64,000 nucleotides of DNA, from the NCBI GenBank assembly GCA_963971285.1, contig OZ020258.1:11366614-11430613 (forward strand), given 5' to 3'. Positions 1 through 12,169 of the stretch are shown piece by piece. The stretch's first letter is position 1; the number at the start of each line of letters is the position of its first letter. Under the pieces are notes generated by a model. It did no database searches, was not told where the DNA came from, and worked only from the letters and a program-made list of their open reading frames with translations. This stretch comes from Astropecten irregularis. Taxonomy: Eukaryota > Echinodermata > Asteroidea > Paxillosida > Astropectinidae. The position numbers and the translations under genes were made by a program.

Positions 1-1155
1 CCTTCCCGGTTTTCCTATGAAAATTAATCCTGAATGTGTCACTGAAACTAACAAAATGACTAATCTGACAAAAATTTCAAACGGAGGAAAGTGGTTGATT
101 TAATTATGTAGAAGACTAATTGGTGGAAATGGCTGTACGGCAAATGGTGTTTCTTAAGAGAAAAGGCATTAATGATTGTTTGGAAACAAGCCTGCCATAT
201 TTTAGAGGAACTAAACCGTGTATATGCACAACAGCATTTTAGCAATTTATGTGAGGAGTGGGTCAGAAGCTAATTAGATAATGGACTGGAAGTGAGAGTC
301 TTGATGAAGTAGTACAGGCCAATTATTACCCGGCCCTGGTCAGATATATGATGTTAGATAAAGTCCCCTTTTTTTGCTATTGAGCACAGAGCCCCGGACA
401 AATTAGCACAAGGCCTCTGGTTTGTTCTTGGCTCGGCCCATCGCATCCAATCAGGGCGAATGGGCCTAGTGGCAGACAGGCTGGCATCTTGGACTATTTC
501 ACGATGAGATACCCGGCGAGGATGCAAGTACCGCGTCCATCCTGTCGCCTTCCCTGGAGACCGGCCCCCGCATCCAGGCAGAACTGTGAGCTGCTCTGAA
601 AGTTCTTTAGCTTCACAGCTCAACAATGATGCCAATTTTTTTTTTCAAAAAAAGGAGCTAGCTGCTGCCATTTTAGAATTAAGACCGTCCCAAAGCTGCA
701 GCACCAAGGCAAGGAAAAAAAGAAAAAAAGACGGAGATCCCACAAGAAAAAGCCTTTACTTTTCACACTCTATTAGTATGATTAAATATTTTCTCTTCGT
801 GTTGTCCATCTTAAGGTTCTGGTTACATCCTGTGGTGTCGGTCCAGTAATCCTATCTTAAAATTTGCAAAAAATCTCACAGCCAGAAAAACCTGATCATC
901 CCAGGTGGCTTGGTTCCCCATTGCCTTCTTCCCCCGAATTAATTCCCCTGTTTTTTCCCCCTCTCTGCACACCGGCCACCATCATTGCACAAAATGTGAT
1001 AATCTTTATACTGGGTCCTTGGTGTTATTTTTTTCATCCTTGGTGCAAAGAGGGGCCCAGTTCCAGTATCCCTGGCCATCCTGCGTTGCTAATTCCACAC
1101 AGTTGAATTCCATGACCTACTTTGATCAGGCCATTATGCTGGCCTGTCGGGCCCC

Positions 1156-1200
1156 GGTTGCTCGGTTGGTTGGTCGGCCGGTCGGTCGGCCGGTCGGTCG
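1156..1200. repeat. GGTC/GGCC/GGTT tetranucleotide tract
   Basis: Imperfect tandem run of GGTT, GGTC and GGCC units. It is internally self-complementary (GGCC), so single strands could fold. Similar GGCC-rich patches occur near 9585 and 46527. Confidence 0.75.
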
Positions 1201-2343
1201 TTCTACCCCAATAATTTCCAGCCAGAATCTCAAATCACCCCCGGTTGCCCTGTTCGCCTTTAACACTTTCCTGCCTCGGGGCGATGCACGGACCCCCAAA
1301 GCAGCTGGTCTCACAGTCTCCTTGTCTCAGTCTCCTTGTTGTCACCTTAAACAGCAGGCGATGACCAGCGCAAGATTCCATGAATGTTCCTCCTGATTCG
1401 CTCTATTTTTACAAGTTTTTTTCCCTCCTCTTTCTTTTTTTCAGTGTTCTTCTCTTTTTACAGTACTCGTTTCATCGTAGTGGTTAGACGCTCATAGTTT
1501 GACAGGTCCATTTGATGGAATAAATACCCGGCTCAAGCTAGATAAACTCGGCATTTTCTCAGGGACTGTCGTAGATTTACCAAGTATGATATTATCTCCG
1601 GATCGCCCAGCCACTGCGATTAATGATCCCTTGTATCTGATCAAAAACCCATATCATATAAACACGTCTTATTTCTTTTTTGTTCGTACCCGAGGATTTA
1701 CTTTTCTCTTTTTTGATACTGACGAAACACTATTGGAGTGCATCACTTTGAAGTAACTTGGTAGAAATATTACCTGGAATGTGATTAAGAGTGGGACGAA
1801 TTACCATGATCCTTGTCATATTGCAATGAAATTCATCTTGTAACATCATCTAGGAAATTATTGGAATCATAAGCTTAATGATCACACGACAAAACAACAA
1901 TGAGGAAACATAATGATAATATCACAAGTCCACAGAAATCCTTCCATCCAACAAACTTGGAATAGGATATTGTGTATTTTAATTAGTTGTCACAACTATG
2001 CATGAAGATCGGTAAGTCCGAAAGACTGGGCACCCACAAAAAATATGATCGCGTGAACTGTTTTGTTTTTTTCTTTTCTTTAAATCCTGGACGTTTGGAT
2101 GGAAATTTAAATCCACGGATAACTTGCAATACATCATCTACACGAAGCAAAACCCATTACACGCTATAATGCCGTACAGTGTTTACAGGTAATTTCATCG
2201 GTTGTATTTGTCTTGTAGGTCAATGGACCTTTCATTTTCCTCGCCAGCCATGGGTGGTACATCAGGTCACTTTTCCTCTAAACATGCTCTCCAGCAACTG
2301 TCATAACGTGACATTTTCAACCATCTCTGCTCTAGTTTTTTTT

Positions 2344-2371
2344 TCTCTTCTTCTTCTTCTTCTTCTTCTTT
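2344..2371. repeat. (CTT)n microsatellite
   Basis: Uninterrupted CTT/TTC repeats, about nine units, next to a T-run. Confidence 0.9.
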
Positions 2372-2407
2372 CCAACGTTTTATGACTAATGCACATTTAA
2401 ACACCCA

Positions 2408-2649
2408 GGGGCCAATTTCACGGCGCTACTAAGCACCAACATTTGCTAAGCATGACATTTCTGTCTTAATAAAAACAGGGTCAACAACCAAACTTCCATG
2501 TGCTGTGCATCGCTTGTGATTGTTCTTTGGCTGTTGTTCATTAACCATGAATATCAAATGAAATTTTTAATGGTGGTTTGTTTTATTGGGCAAGACATTT
2601 TTGTGCTAAGCAAATTTGTTGTGCTTAGCAGCTCCATGAAATTGGGCCC
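2408..2649. mobile_element. MITE-like element, GGGGCCAATTTCA ends
   Basis: About 242 bp with imperfect terminal inverted repeats of ~45 bp. The left end reads GGGGCCAATTTCA and continues through CTAAGCACCAACATTTGCT. The right end is its complement, closing with CATGAAATTGGGCCC. A second full copy at 55596-55839 shares both ends and the size, and a shorter relative sits at 29303. No open frame, so it must be non-autonomous. The transposase family is not decidable because the flanks show no clear target duplication. Confidence 0.8.
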
Positions 2650-3201
2650 TGTATAAATTTTCAGTTAAATTTTATACCAAAACATAATATCTGACTTAAT
2701 CTGGGATTTTATAGCTTCTAGGGGTGGAACTGAAAGGTTTAACTGCCGATGTAAATATGTCACCGTGTGTAACCAGGCGGTAGGTAGCTTTGCGTGAAAT
2801 TTCTTGTCTTGGCTTATTAAGCACCATCTCCTCCGCCCCATTGTCATTATTTTCTTGGCTCAAGGCTGGGCCAACAAAAACAAATGGTCGTGGAAACAAA
2901 ATAACTTGAAGTCATCTTTGGGAACACTTGAGAGATGCATTTAATGTACAAACATATCATTATCTGTGATTCAGTTTCTGTTTTCTCCGCGTACTCTTCT
3001 CCGCGCTGCAGGCAAAGCTGTAGCTCGTGTGACCAGCAAGTGTTTGGTAAGAAATTATACCCCCCAAAATAAAATCTGGATCACAGCATAAACTGGCTTG
3101 AATGTGAAGTATAGTACAGCCAAGAAAATATAAAGCATCTTAGAAGCTTGAGTTTGAACAAATTGAGTGTACAATTGGTACATTGGTTTGCATGGTAGAA
3201 A
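2650..3201. other. Unique AT-rich sequence
   Basis: Nothing recognisable. The short minus-strand frames here have no motif. Confidence 0.6.
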
Positions 3202-3540
3202 TTAAAGGTAGTATCATACTTTGGTAAGAAACCAAAACAGAAATGTTCACAGATTTACGTATAACTTACAGGGTATGAAGATGGTGGTGGTAGAAACATA
3301 CCGTTTTAAAATTTTTCCGCCTGAAATGGGTGTATTTATCCAGAAATTAGTATAACAACGACCGAAAATCTTTTTGATCTTTTAAAAGATCAAACATAAA
3401 AGAGAAAAGACTGTTTTCTAAAAAAGTGGGCACCGTATGGGACTGAAATTTTCACAGATGACTGTTATTGTATGCCTTGATATTTTTGCTCATGAATCTG
3501 TATTTCTTTGATAAAAACCAAAGTATGATATTACCTTTAA
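3202..3540 (+). mobile_element. TTAA-type MITE, subfamily A
   Basis: Starts TTAA followed by AGGTAGTATCATACTTTGGT and ends with the inverted complement ACCAAAGTATGATATTACCT followed by TTAA. The interior has a perfect palindrome around GATCTTTTAAAAGATC and the phrases CCGCCTGAAATGG and GGGACTGAAATTTTCACAG, which recur in the other eleven copies. A short central segment is deleted relative to the 29.8 kb copy. No coding capacity. I infer that TTAA, or the inner TA, is the target duplication. Confidence 0.9.
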
Positions 3541-3784
3541 GTATGTCAAGGTTAACGCATGTTTCATCATGTAAAACATCTTCTACTGGAAAGGAAACAC
3601 TTTTGGACATAAGTAACCAATGGTTAAAATTCTACATTTTGACCGCAATCGTCAGAAACTTTCTCCAAAACCGGCAATTCATTCAGAATGTACACAGAGG
3701 CTTTTGTTGAAAGCGGTGTTGACCTGGTATGCTGTACAGTCTGCTAGCCTTGTTTTTTTTAAAGTCTACATGTACTGTTTAATA
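3541..3784. other. Unique sequence
   Basis: Nothing recognisable between two mobile elements. Confidence 0.5.
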
Positions 3785-3870
3785 CTTGCATGTTCTTGTC
3801 CTCTTGTCCTTTAGCCTTCAATAAAGATCCTGCTAGGATCTAAACGCGTCAGGCCCTCCTAACTCCGAGT
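3785..3870 (+). repeat. Fragment of hammerhead-like dispersed repeat (HL2)
   Basis: Shares with 55354-55433, in opposite orientation, the stretch from CTTGCA through CTCTTGTC and on to TCAGGCCCTC. Contains the hairpin GATCCTGCTAGGATC followed by TAAAC and GCGTCAGGCC. In a hammerhead reading, the GAAA has become TAAA and the CTGATGA position reads degenerately, so this copy would be dead. Confidence 0.7.
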
Positions 3871-4826
3871 ATAATGTTGTTAGGCATTTGAACAGACTAG
3901 ATGCTCCTTGTCAGTATGTATAAGCTTCCAGCACGGAGGTGTCAGCTTCTGGTATTTAGGCTAATAGGACATTGCTCTGCGCTGTCCCATCTCTTCTCTT
4001 CATTGCCTTCTTTCCCCCCTGTTCTCCCAGTGATGCCAGGCACGGACCCGGTCTACCTCACGCTCACACCTCCGCCCGTCAAATTGTGTAGCATCCAAAT
4101 CCGATGAATGGCTGATTTTGCCATCATGTTATTAACACTGGTGTCAATTTTTATATATATATATATATAATACTCATTTACTTTGTACACCTCTGGAGAC
4201 CTTTGCAGGGGAGATTTGACTCAAGGGGAATTGGGGGAAGGGTAAAAGGGGGCGGAGCCCTGGGTGATAACAATGGGATGCACTTTACGCTTCGCTTTCT
4301 TAAATTGGCAGCATTGTGACAGCCTTAGAATGGTTGGTAAAAATTTCAAAGCTGCACTCACGGCCAGCAGCGAATTTCTCTTTTTTTGTCTTCTTTTTTT
4401 ATCTGTGTGTATTTTTTTTAGTTTGTTTAGGGTGGTTGTACCTAAGATGGATTTGCTCACCCATGGTATACAAAAAGTGAGTGTGAACTGAACAAGTGGA
4501 TTTACCACAGGTTTATAGTGATCTTGTCTGAAAAGGTTTAATATTGAGACACAGAGGCCATGCCTACAATGTTTGAAATCTGTGTTGGATTGGGTTTGCA
4601 ACTGTATAAACACCATACAGTGTTCAGAATCTCTAAGGAGATGTCTTGTCCCCCTGTATGAAAACAAGAAGTCCAATGAAGTTGAACAGTTTGACTCCAG
4701 TTTGTCGTCAGGTTAGATGTATGTCCTGCATTTTGTATCCAGTCCTCAGTTGTGACAGAGTATTCTTCAAAATAGCCTAAATGGTGGATATTAATAGTTT
4801 AACTTGTATTGCAGATCGGTATGGGA
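3871..4826. other. Unique sequence with TA microsatellite
   Basis: No gene recognised. The 151-codon minus frame at 4221-4676 lacks any motif and overlaps a lysine-rich low-complexity run. A TA repeat is at 4152-4169. Confidence 0.55.
4152..4169. repeat. (TA)n microsatellite
   Basis: Nine consecutive TA units, flanked by T-rich sequence. Confidence 0.95.
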
Positions 4827-4895
4827 TTCCGAGGATTGCAGGTTCAAACCCGCTCCAGGCAATTCATGTTTGTTTAACTTTTCATCAATGACTTA
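4827..4895 (+). mobile_element. tRNA-derived SINE, 3' part
   Basis: Contains a B-box-like GGTTCAAACCC followed by CGCTCCAGGCAATT and a tail ending TTTCATCAATGACTT. This tail is the same as that of the minus-strand copies at 12.7, 15.2, 30.5 and 49.7 kb. The 5' tRNA half with the A box is not recognisable, so the copy is truncated. Confidence 0.65.
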
Positions 4896-6192
4896 AAATT
4901 AATCCAGTCGAATTCCTTTGTGGTTATCTGGTGATAGTATTAAAGATGGTATTATTTTAATACTTTAGAAAATATGTCGTCCATCGTAGGAAATGACAAG
5001 AAGATTGGATTATTTGGTAGGTCACGATGTCTGCTTAAGGAAGCTATGCTTCAGCCGACTTTGCAAGTCTCGGAATAATTTATCTTCATGGTATTATTTT
5101 GCTTGTACCACTCCACCTGGTGTTATTCTTATCACTTTCAAATACTGAATGACAAATGTCTTGTGTACTTTCATTGAAAGGTACAAAGAAAGTAGAAGTG
5201 TAACAAAATAAATTTGGGTTTTTTCTATCCTGATAATTTTCAGTACTTGTAGTCATCAAGGAGTATGCTGATGTAATATGAATGTAAACATTACCACTTT
5301 ATTTCGCATTTCGGGAATAGGCGAAGGATCTCATGCGATACTTTGCTTTGTTGATTTTTCCGTCACTCATTTGGCATTAGGCGTCCATTTGTCCCTCCTC
5401 CAATTTTTCGTTGCCACGGGGGAGGCGAAGATTATTTCATTCGCACCAGATCTGACAGGGCTGCACTACATCACATTATCAAGCCAATCATCGAAGGCCG
5501 GTTTGTACCCAACCCAACCTCAATTTCCCCTGTCATCACCAGCCCTCACAGAGGGGATGTAGGGGGGGGGGGGGAAGAGAAGATGAAGAAAAAAACCTGC
5601 TAAGTCCAGCCTAATAGGAATAGAGAGCGTGAAGATAGTCTTATCAGATAGCGGTGTAGCACTTTACTACGGTAGTCCCTTGTCATCATGACCGATATCG
5701 GTACACTTTGCAGTACACTTTCTACTGATAGAATTGGTGTTGGAATCAGGTCAGGATGAAGGGGTGGGAATCCAAAGTGACCCAAGTGTTGATTGGGTGA
5801 TGAACGAGTGCTGCTACACCCCGCTTGCGAGAGTGTCAGCTAGAGAAACAAACCAGGACCATTATATTGGCCTTATAGCTCAGGATGATTCAATATTACA
5901 CCTGTATGTCTGTATGTGCTCACATTATATTGAGTGTCGTGGCATAAACTGTACCTTTTACATGCCTCTCTGCATCAGAGATTCTGTGGACTTTTCCCGT
6001 TGTCATTTGGATGTCCACCTTTTCAAAAGCTACTTTCTGTTGACTCCCCGAATCGCCTGAATTGTCTCAGGTTTCAACATAAATTTGAGCAAGAAAATAC
6101 ATATAACACCAAGCATTACTGTATACATTTACAGGTACATATACATGCACTGCTCATTGGTGAGCTCTTTCCCACTTCATGTCAGTAAGATC
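4896..6192. other. Unique sequence with G homopolymer
   Basis: No gene recognised. A run of 13 G is at 5562-5574. The overlapping short frames at 5734-6351 look random. Confidence 0.55.
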
Positions 6193-6403
6193 AAGGCCCT
6201 TTTCCAAACTTCGGCTCCGGCTTTGGCTCAGGCTCTGGCTCCGGCTCTGGTGCTGTCATCCATATATGCTGAAAATATAGGTTGTTGCTTTTTATTGAAG
6301 CTGAATCTCTGTTTTCTTGTTCAAAATAGAGTATCTACTTTCAATCCCTAGCCAAAAACCTCTATTTTGCAATACTCGTTATTTTAGAATGGGTTCATGA
6401 AAT

Positions 6404-6440
<37 letters not shown>

Positions 6441-6458
6441 AGGTTCGGAAAAGTCCCA
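6193..6458. mobile_element. Inverted-repeat element with GGCTCC hexamer arms
   Basis: The left arm reads AAGGCCCTTTTCCAAACTTC and then GGCTCC-type hexamers (6213-6250). The right arm is the inverse: GGAGCC hexamers (6403-6441), then AGGTTCGGAAAAGTCCCAAG. The arms extend past the hexamers on both sides, so the two microsatellites are parts of one ~266 bp inverted-repeat unit, not independent repeats. The spacer is AT-rich with no coding. Confidence 0.7.
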
Positions 6459-7832
6459 AGATTTTGCTCTCCTGTTTTATTTGGTGCTGTGGTGATATAC
6501 GTAAACAGGATACGTATACATGCACATGACTTTGCATTGCAACTACAGCACGTTGTTCTGCATCCAGTGGCAATTTTGTAGAGGTACATGTACTTCATTG
6601 ACTGATTTTGAGCTTACTTTTTGACTTGAGTTTCACAGGGCTGCGAAACGTTAGCATGGGAAAAGGTATGCTAACCTAATCTTCCAGTGACTATAAAGTG
6701 CCGGATGATCTCGTATTTTGCTTGGAACATGGCAATTCACTGATATTATGAATTGGTCTTATATTGCAGTTTGTATGAAATAACCTACTTGGAGAATGCT
6801 TGTATTTCTTTCGCATCAGTCTAAAACAGATTCCAGTAGTCATTTACCTTTCCTGACAAAACAACGTTGCTACTTGACAACGGTTTCTAGAGGCCCCTGC
6901 CTAATTACCATTGGTCACTCAATTGCAGACAGCGTTAAAAAAAAAATCTCAAGAAATTTAGCTCAATATTTTTCATCCTGCCCGCCCGCCGCACATTATA
7001 TCCTCAGCGACATTCTCGCGGCATTGTTTGTCCCGGCCTCATTCTGCGGAGATTGTGATAAAATACACAAAAATAACGAGACACAACATATTATCAATGA
7101 TGACGCAGTCTGCCTGGCACCAGTGTTGTGTGCCCGGTACCCATTCTATATAGACACAAGGCCTAGCCAATGCAGACAGAATGTGGAAAGGCAGCAGAAA
7201 TATTTCAAAGTTATGCAAGCTTAAAAAAAAACTAAAAAATAGTTTTTGAAACCCGCAAGTATGGTTTCAATCCATTACAAAGAAAAAAATATACAGTATG
7301 TTTACCTGTATTTTGTCGTTTTCAGAGCGGATTGTCGCTTGTATGTTCTGTGTTTACATACAACCAAGCTAAAGTGATAGATGCAAGTGCATGATTGTTT
7401 AACTGTTAGGGATGTACGCGGGTGCACATATAACACTATCAGATGTCTTGGAAAGCGGTAATTAACTGCAAAACCAGAATTTTCATTCTTTTGATGAGAT
7501 TATCTTTGAAGACAAGTCAAATCAGCAACCTTTGATGCCACAAAAACACTACATTCTTAGAAATGTGGAATGTAAAAGTCTATAAAATGCAAACCATTTG
7601 GAAAACTGCAATTTATATAACCATATTATGTAAATTTGTATGCATGGAAAAGGTAAATGTGGCAAAACCAAATTTATAACGGAATTTCATTCACAGTCTC
7701 ATGTTGATAAGATTATCCTTTAAGAAATCATTAGCCCTGGGTGCCACTGTGTCCACAACGTTCTTAAAACTGAAAACTGTTTAAAAAAATCCCTGAAAGT
7801 GAAAGCTCTTTTCTCTCATGTTGGATATAGGT
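6459..7832. other. Unique sequence with GC-rich patch
   Basis: A 142-codon plus frame (6796-7224) crosses a CpG-containing patch at about 6975-7180, but its product matches no family I know and it ends in an A-rich tract. The patch may be conserved non-coding DNA or an unrecognised exon. I cannot decide which. Confidence 0.5.
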
Positions 7833-7960
7833 CAATACAAGTAATAAACTGCTGCAAACAGCTCATCAGTCAAAATGAACTGAAATATATCAAATGCTTG
7901 GAGTTAGGATTGCCTGATGCGTTTTGATCCTAGCACGATGTTTCTCAAAGGCTAAATGAC
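7833..7960 (-). repeat. HL2 dispersed repeat copy
   Basis: Reads ACAAGTAATAAACTGCTGCA, then CTCATCAGTCAAAATGA, then CTGAAATATATCAAATGCTT, then the hammerhead-like segment with TTTTGATCCTAGCACGAT and CTCAAAGGCT. The same order occurs at 40067-40182 and 51691-51827. On the minus strand the hairpin arms are mutated (CATCGTGCTAGGATC) and GAAA reads CAAAA. Confidence 0.75.
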
Positions 7961-8779
7961 CGCAGAATCCTATCCTTTATTGTTGCATGTAGGATAGCTC
8001 TCTCTTACTAGCACTGATCACAGAACAGAACCTCATGCAGTTCTGGGCTCTGTTTAGCATTTATTTTAAAATTGGCGCGTCTGGGAGCAGAAAATTCTGT
8101 GCTTACACGAAATTATATTTCAATGAATTGGCAATCAAGTGCGGGCGTAGTTCACGTAACTAAGGTTTTCTCGCTTCCCCGGCTGGCACAGAAATTCTAC
8201 GCTAACTATGCATTAATCGTAGAATGGGGATCATAAATGTATAGAATTCTGTGGTAACCATTGCCATGGTATTGGGCCATGCATTTACAGCAGCTACAGT
8301 ACATGACAAAATACGAAACAATTATGTGACGGCCTGCCCCTATTCATTACCACATTTGTCACACAGTTGGCATTTTTCCCACATTACCTTCGATGAATAG
8401 CACGTACACATCCAGGCATTCATATTACTCAGAGATATCTGGGTTTGTCATTGCATCTAAACATGTAAAATGCAATCTATAATAGCCTTGCAAGTTGAGG
8501 GACTGAATTTCTTTTAAATAGCTCAGGTATTAGGATGACCATTAGGATGACCCCCTTCATAGAAGGTAATGTACAAGGGGATTATTAGCCTAAACAATAA
8601 ATATAAATGTCTACATATTCCAGCTCAAGATAATGACATCACTGAACATTGATATACCGGTAATAAGGTTTGACCATGGTCTGACTGAATGTATAGACCA
8701 ATAATTTTTTATACACTGTGGGATCCACTGATATTTCCTGTTAACATTTGTTAGTTATAGCAATTTAAACAACAATTCA
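7961..8779. other. Unique sequence
   Basis: No gene recognised. A short inverted repeat, ATTCTACG...CGTAGAAT (about 8196-8225), surrounds an AT-rich loop. Confidence 0.5.
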
Positions 8780-8895
8780 TTATGTTTTGTACTCAAAAAT
8801 TGGAAGCTACGAATGATGCTCAGTATAGCCAAATGCTCAGTAGGCCTATAGGGGTGTTCCTTATAGCGGCGTTCTATAACTGTACTACATCATAC
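8780..8895 (+). repeat. Partial copy of GTGTTC/TATAGC repeat (GAC family)
   Basis: Contains AGTATAGCCAAATGCTCAGT, then GGGGTGTTCCTTATAGCGGC and a CTGTA end. These match the right half of 14868-15060 and the inverted left half of 35996-36189. The left portion is missing or too diverged to see. Confidence 0.6.
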
Positions 8896-10267
8896 TGCCT
8901 TCCATAAAAGAGCTAGTCTTTCATCTCCTTACGTATTTTTCTTATTTTGATATAACCATGTTGCTAATCAGTAAATTAAGAATCAGTTTCAAAACTTATT
9001 AAACGAAAATCATAAGAAAGACAATACTTCAACATCACATTGTTTCTGTTGCCGTTTGTCTGATTTTGTAACATGCAGATGAAGACATGCAGTAGTTTTT
9101 AGGGAACTAGTATTCACTGTATACTCGGAGTGTACACTATGAGACAGGCAGTGGATTCCTGATCATCATACATCACAATATAAAATACCGAACGGGTAGC
9201 AGCACATACACAAGTGTACTGCTCCGTTGACTTGATCTCCCCTGGCAAAATGTGTTGTAATAAACTGACATAAGTTTCCATCATGAAAATTATTATTTTC
9301 TTTTAATTAGGTGGTTTCAAAAACAACTTCCGACCCTAAATCTCTCTATATTTTGATTGGCGGATGACAGAATCTTTTCAAATCAGGATATAGTGGTGGG
9401 GGAGCTTTTTAAGAATATGTTTGGCAAGCCATTGTCAGGAATTGGCTTGAATCCTCTGAATTCTGCCGGGGACACTCCAACCAAAAAGCAATAGGCCGTC
9501 AGTCATGCTCATTAAATACCTCCGTTATTTGCTTTGATTTGCTGCCAATTTCCCCCCCAGCTCCGCGTTGTAACAATTTCCTGGCCGGCCGGCCGGCTCA
9601 GCGAACCAACCAATCCCCCCTTTTTTAATCACCGTAAAGGAAATCAGACTTACAATCCACTGATAATCGTGCGATCCCTTCCCCCGTAATATTCAGGAAC
9701 CATTCAGAAGCTTATTATTTTTTATGAATCCGATGACTGTGTATGTGGTCCTACAGCGGCCGGGCAAATCCTTTTTAAAGGAACAGTGCACACGTACATG
9801 TACATGCCAGCGAATCGGTAGTTCTTGATGTCGGTATTTGTGATGTAGGGTGCTGCGTGTTCACATGGAAAGGAGATATTCATGTTTTCCTTTTTTTTGA
9901 CCAGTCTCATTTGAGCAACATCGATTTGGATTTTTTTCCTTCCCCCCTCTTCTTTTCAATAGTCATGGAGACAGGATATGCGTTCTCAGTCTTCATTCAT
10001 CACCGTGGGATGAGGAAGGATGTAATATTGAAAGATACAAGATATTGAATGTTTTAGCGATGACTGATGTATTGCTTGTTTGGCTGATTTGTTGAAGGAG
10101 ATGTATGGATGGTTTTGCTGTGCTGGGGATGCCATCAAAGTTGAATAGTATGCGCTGATTAGTTACAACATTTGTGGAGCACCATACGCGGTGCTTTACA
10201 TGTAAAGCAGCATTAGTGTCATATCACAAAGATTGCTACATTTTTTCTCATTATTGATACCATGTAC
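8896..10267. other. Unique sequence with GC-rich island
   Basis: No gene. Bases ~9440-9720 form a compositionally distinct island containing a CCGGCCGGCCGG run near 9585 and phrases such as CTCATTAAATACCTCCG. This is a possible conserved non-coding element, but it is unproven. Confidence 0.5.
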
Positions 10268-10302
10268 AATTCCATCTGTGATCACATTGATTCATGGTTG
10301 AC

Positions 10303-10348
10303 TAATTTAATTGATTAATTGACTTGTTTAATTGATTAATTCAATTAA
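10303..10348. promoter_or_regulatory. Cluster of paired-class homeodomain-type palindromes
   Basis: Two TAATTGATTA words (10308-10317 and 10329-10338) lie 21 bp apart, and a TAATTCAATTA (10337-10347) overlaps the second. TAATNNATTA and TAATYNRATTA are the known P2 and P3 dimer sites of paired-class homeodomains. The two-helical-turn spacing would place both P2 sites on one DNA face. The local AT-richness makes chance occurrence possible. Confidence 0.35.
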
Positions 10349-11776
10349 TAAAGCAGTGCAGGTGTTGGTGCGTGCTTAATTGGTATAATTGAAACAATTT
10401 CTTGTATTTTTAAAAATTCCATTCAGATCTCAACATGCTTCAAATTCAAAAAAGAGAAAACAAAACATAACTTATTTCAAAAACGAAAGAAAAATATCAT
10501 CAATTTTGATTATAATCAGCGAGATGAGTAATTAGTCATTTTCAACGGACTGGTAGCCCATTTCAAATTCTGTGGGATCGCAGCAACACATGGTAGACTG
10601 CTTAAAAAAATAGCACTTTGTTATTTCCCAAATGTTGATTGGCATTATAATTAACAAGTCATTAAACTTGTTTGTTTTGTGTTTTGTGAAGATTAAGCAC
10701 AATTTGTTCACTGCCAATTCAAAGAATATTTTAGTTTTAAATATTTTTTTTTTCTCGTTTTATTTCTATTTCATGGATCGGACAGCCCTTTAAAGAAACA
10801 GTCTACATTAATATTTTCTCGTCTTGGGCCCGTTCCTCCAGGAAATAACAGAAGAAATAACAGGGTGCCGGGTAGAGTCATTATTTTTGCCAGGAAATGA
10901 AACAGAGCGACTCGCCCGGGTAGCTGATTGCGCCGGACAAAGCCGGCCGTTTGGCTTTGCCATTTTCTTCTTTGCGCTCACTCTGGAACGGTAACGTGAC
11001 ACTCTCCATTTTGTCCCAGCTAATTTTGGCAATTTTCTGCTATTTTGCCATCCACTGAACAGTTTAGCTTTAGCCTTGGACATTATGCACCTGATGGTTT
11101 TTCACTCCTTATCGGGCTTCGTATAATTTATTTTTTTTCTCTCTCTCTCTCTACTATGATTCATCTTTTTTTTTTGTCATCCACTACATGGTTTGGTGTG
11201 ATTTCTGCTGAGAAACAATGCCTTAGGCAAAATGCATGTAGTAGGCAAGTGTGGGACAAATTTAATTAAAAATAAAGGGAGAAAAAAACACCACCAAATC
11301 TCAAAAACAAGATAATACGGCCCACATTTGATAGGATCTCGTGAAGCACGTTGAGTGCGTACCTTAAATTTTCCCCGTCAAGAGAGAAGTAAACCGAACA
11401 GGAAATTTAAAAAATCAACGGACGTAGTCGTGGAATTGCCCAACTTTTCCAATTTTCTTTTTCAGTATGGGAGGTTTTTCAAATGAACACTTGTAGTAAT
11501 TTTAGCTTTTGACTGACAATCTTAACAATATTATGCTTATTGTCTGATTTGTTTGTTTGATTTTTAATGTAATGGGAAATTTAATTGCATTTTTTGTGTT
11601 TAAACACTTCACTGTCCCGTGGTCTTTGAAGTCAGATTGTTTACCCGCATTTAATCATTGTGATCATAGCTTCAATAAATTGTTATAACCAGAAGGCTTA
11701 GAACTTTAATTATTGTTTTAAGACCTACTGTGGCTTTGATATGCCCGCACCTTTCACAGCCTCAAATTCTCATGTT
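10349..11776. other. Unique sequence with CpG-richer patch and CT tract
   Basis: No gene recognised. Bases ~10825-11050 are GC-richer with several CpGs and contain a 91-codon minus frame of no known family. A CT run is at 11139-11152. The rest is AT-rich. Confidence 0.5.
11139..11152. repeat. (CT)n microsatellite
   Basis: Seven CT units adjoining a T homopolymer. Confidence 0.9.
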
Positions 11777-12169
11777 TTAAACGCAGCGTACTGGATTTGC
11801 AAGGCCTCTAAAAGAAAATTATTGAGTTTGTGACAAAAAAGACTCAACAGTTCGTAAACAGTGCAAACAGTCACCATGGGAAATCTTGGTTCATCAGATG
11901 CTGGGTTTTTTAAGGAAATCAAGATTTAGTGTCTTTTAAAAATATTGTTCGTCCGAACGATTTAGTAGCATTTTGAAAGCGTGGTCTAACCGTGAAGAAT
12001 TTGGAGGGGGCAAGATTATTTTGGCTGTATTTCTGCTATCCAAATGAACAAAGCGTAAAAAGGTACATGAAACAACGTCTGTAAGGAAGTTAAAGACCTT
12101 ATAGCTTCTGTTTAAATACCAAATTCAGCCAAAATGCACATCTTTGCAAATCCTATATGCTCCCTTTAA
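11777..12169 (+). mobile_element. TTAA-type MITE, subfamily C
   Basis: Begins TTAA with CGTACTGGATTTGCAAGGCC and ends TTTGCAAATCCTATATGCTC followed by CCTTTAA, which are inverted complements. It shares GACTCAACAGTTCGTAAACA and CCATGGGAAATCTTGGT with the copies at 38738 (opposite orientation) and 53550. About 390 bp, no coding capacity. Confidence 0.85.

Larger units (their letters stand above)
1..2407. other. Non-coding unique sequence with a GC-richer stretch
   Basis: No recognisable gene. Bases about 360-600 and 1060-1320 are GC-richer than the AT-rich surroundings. The open frames here (up to 163 codons) carry no motif I recognise and overlap each other on both strands, as expected by chance in GC-richer DNA. 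A short GGTC/GGCC repeat and a CTT run lie inside and are listed separately. Confidence 0.6.

Noticed and set aside
3202..3540. piggyBac-derived origin of the TTAA elements
   Set aside because: TTAA at both ends fits, but the termini continue AGG instead of the CCY typical of piggyBac ends. An inner TA duplication is equally possible, so the superfamily is left open.
6796..7224. 142-codon plus-strand open frame across a GC-rich patch
   Set aside because: No recognisable motif, no splice or promoter support. Described only as part of the unique interval.
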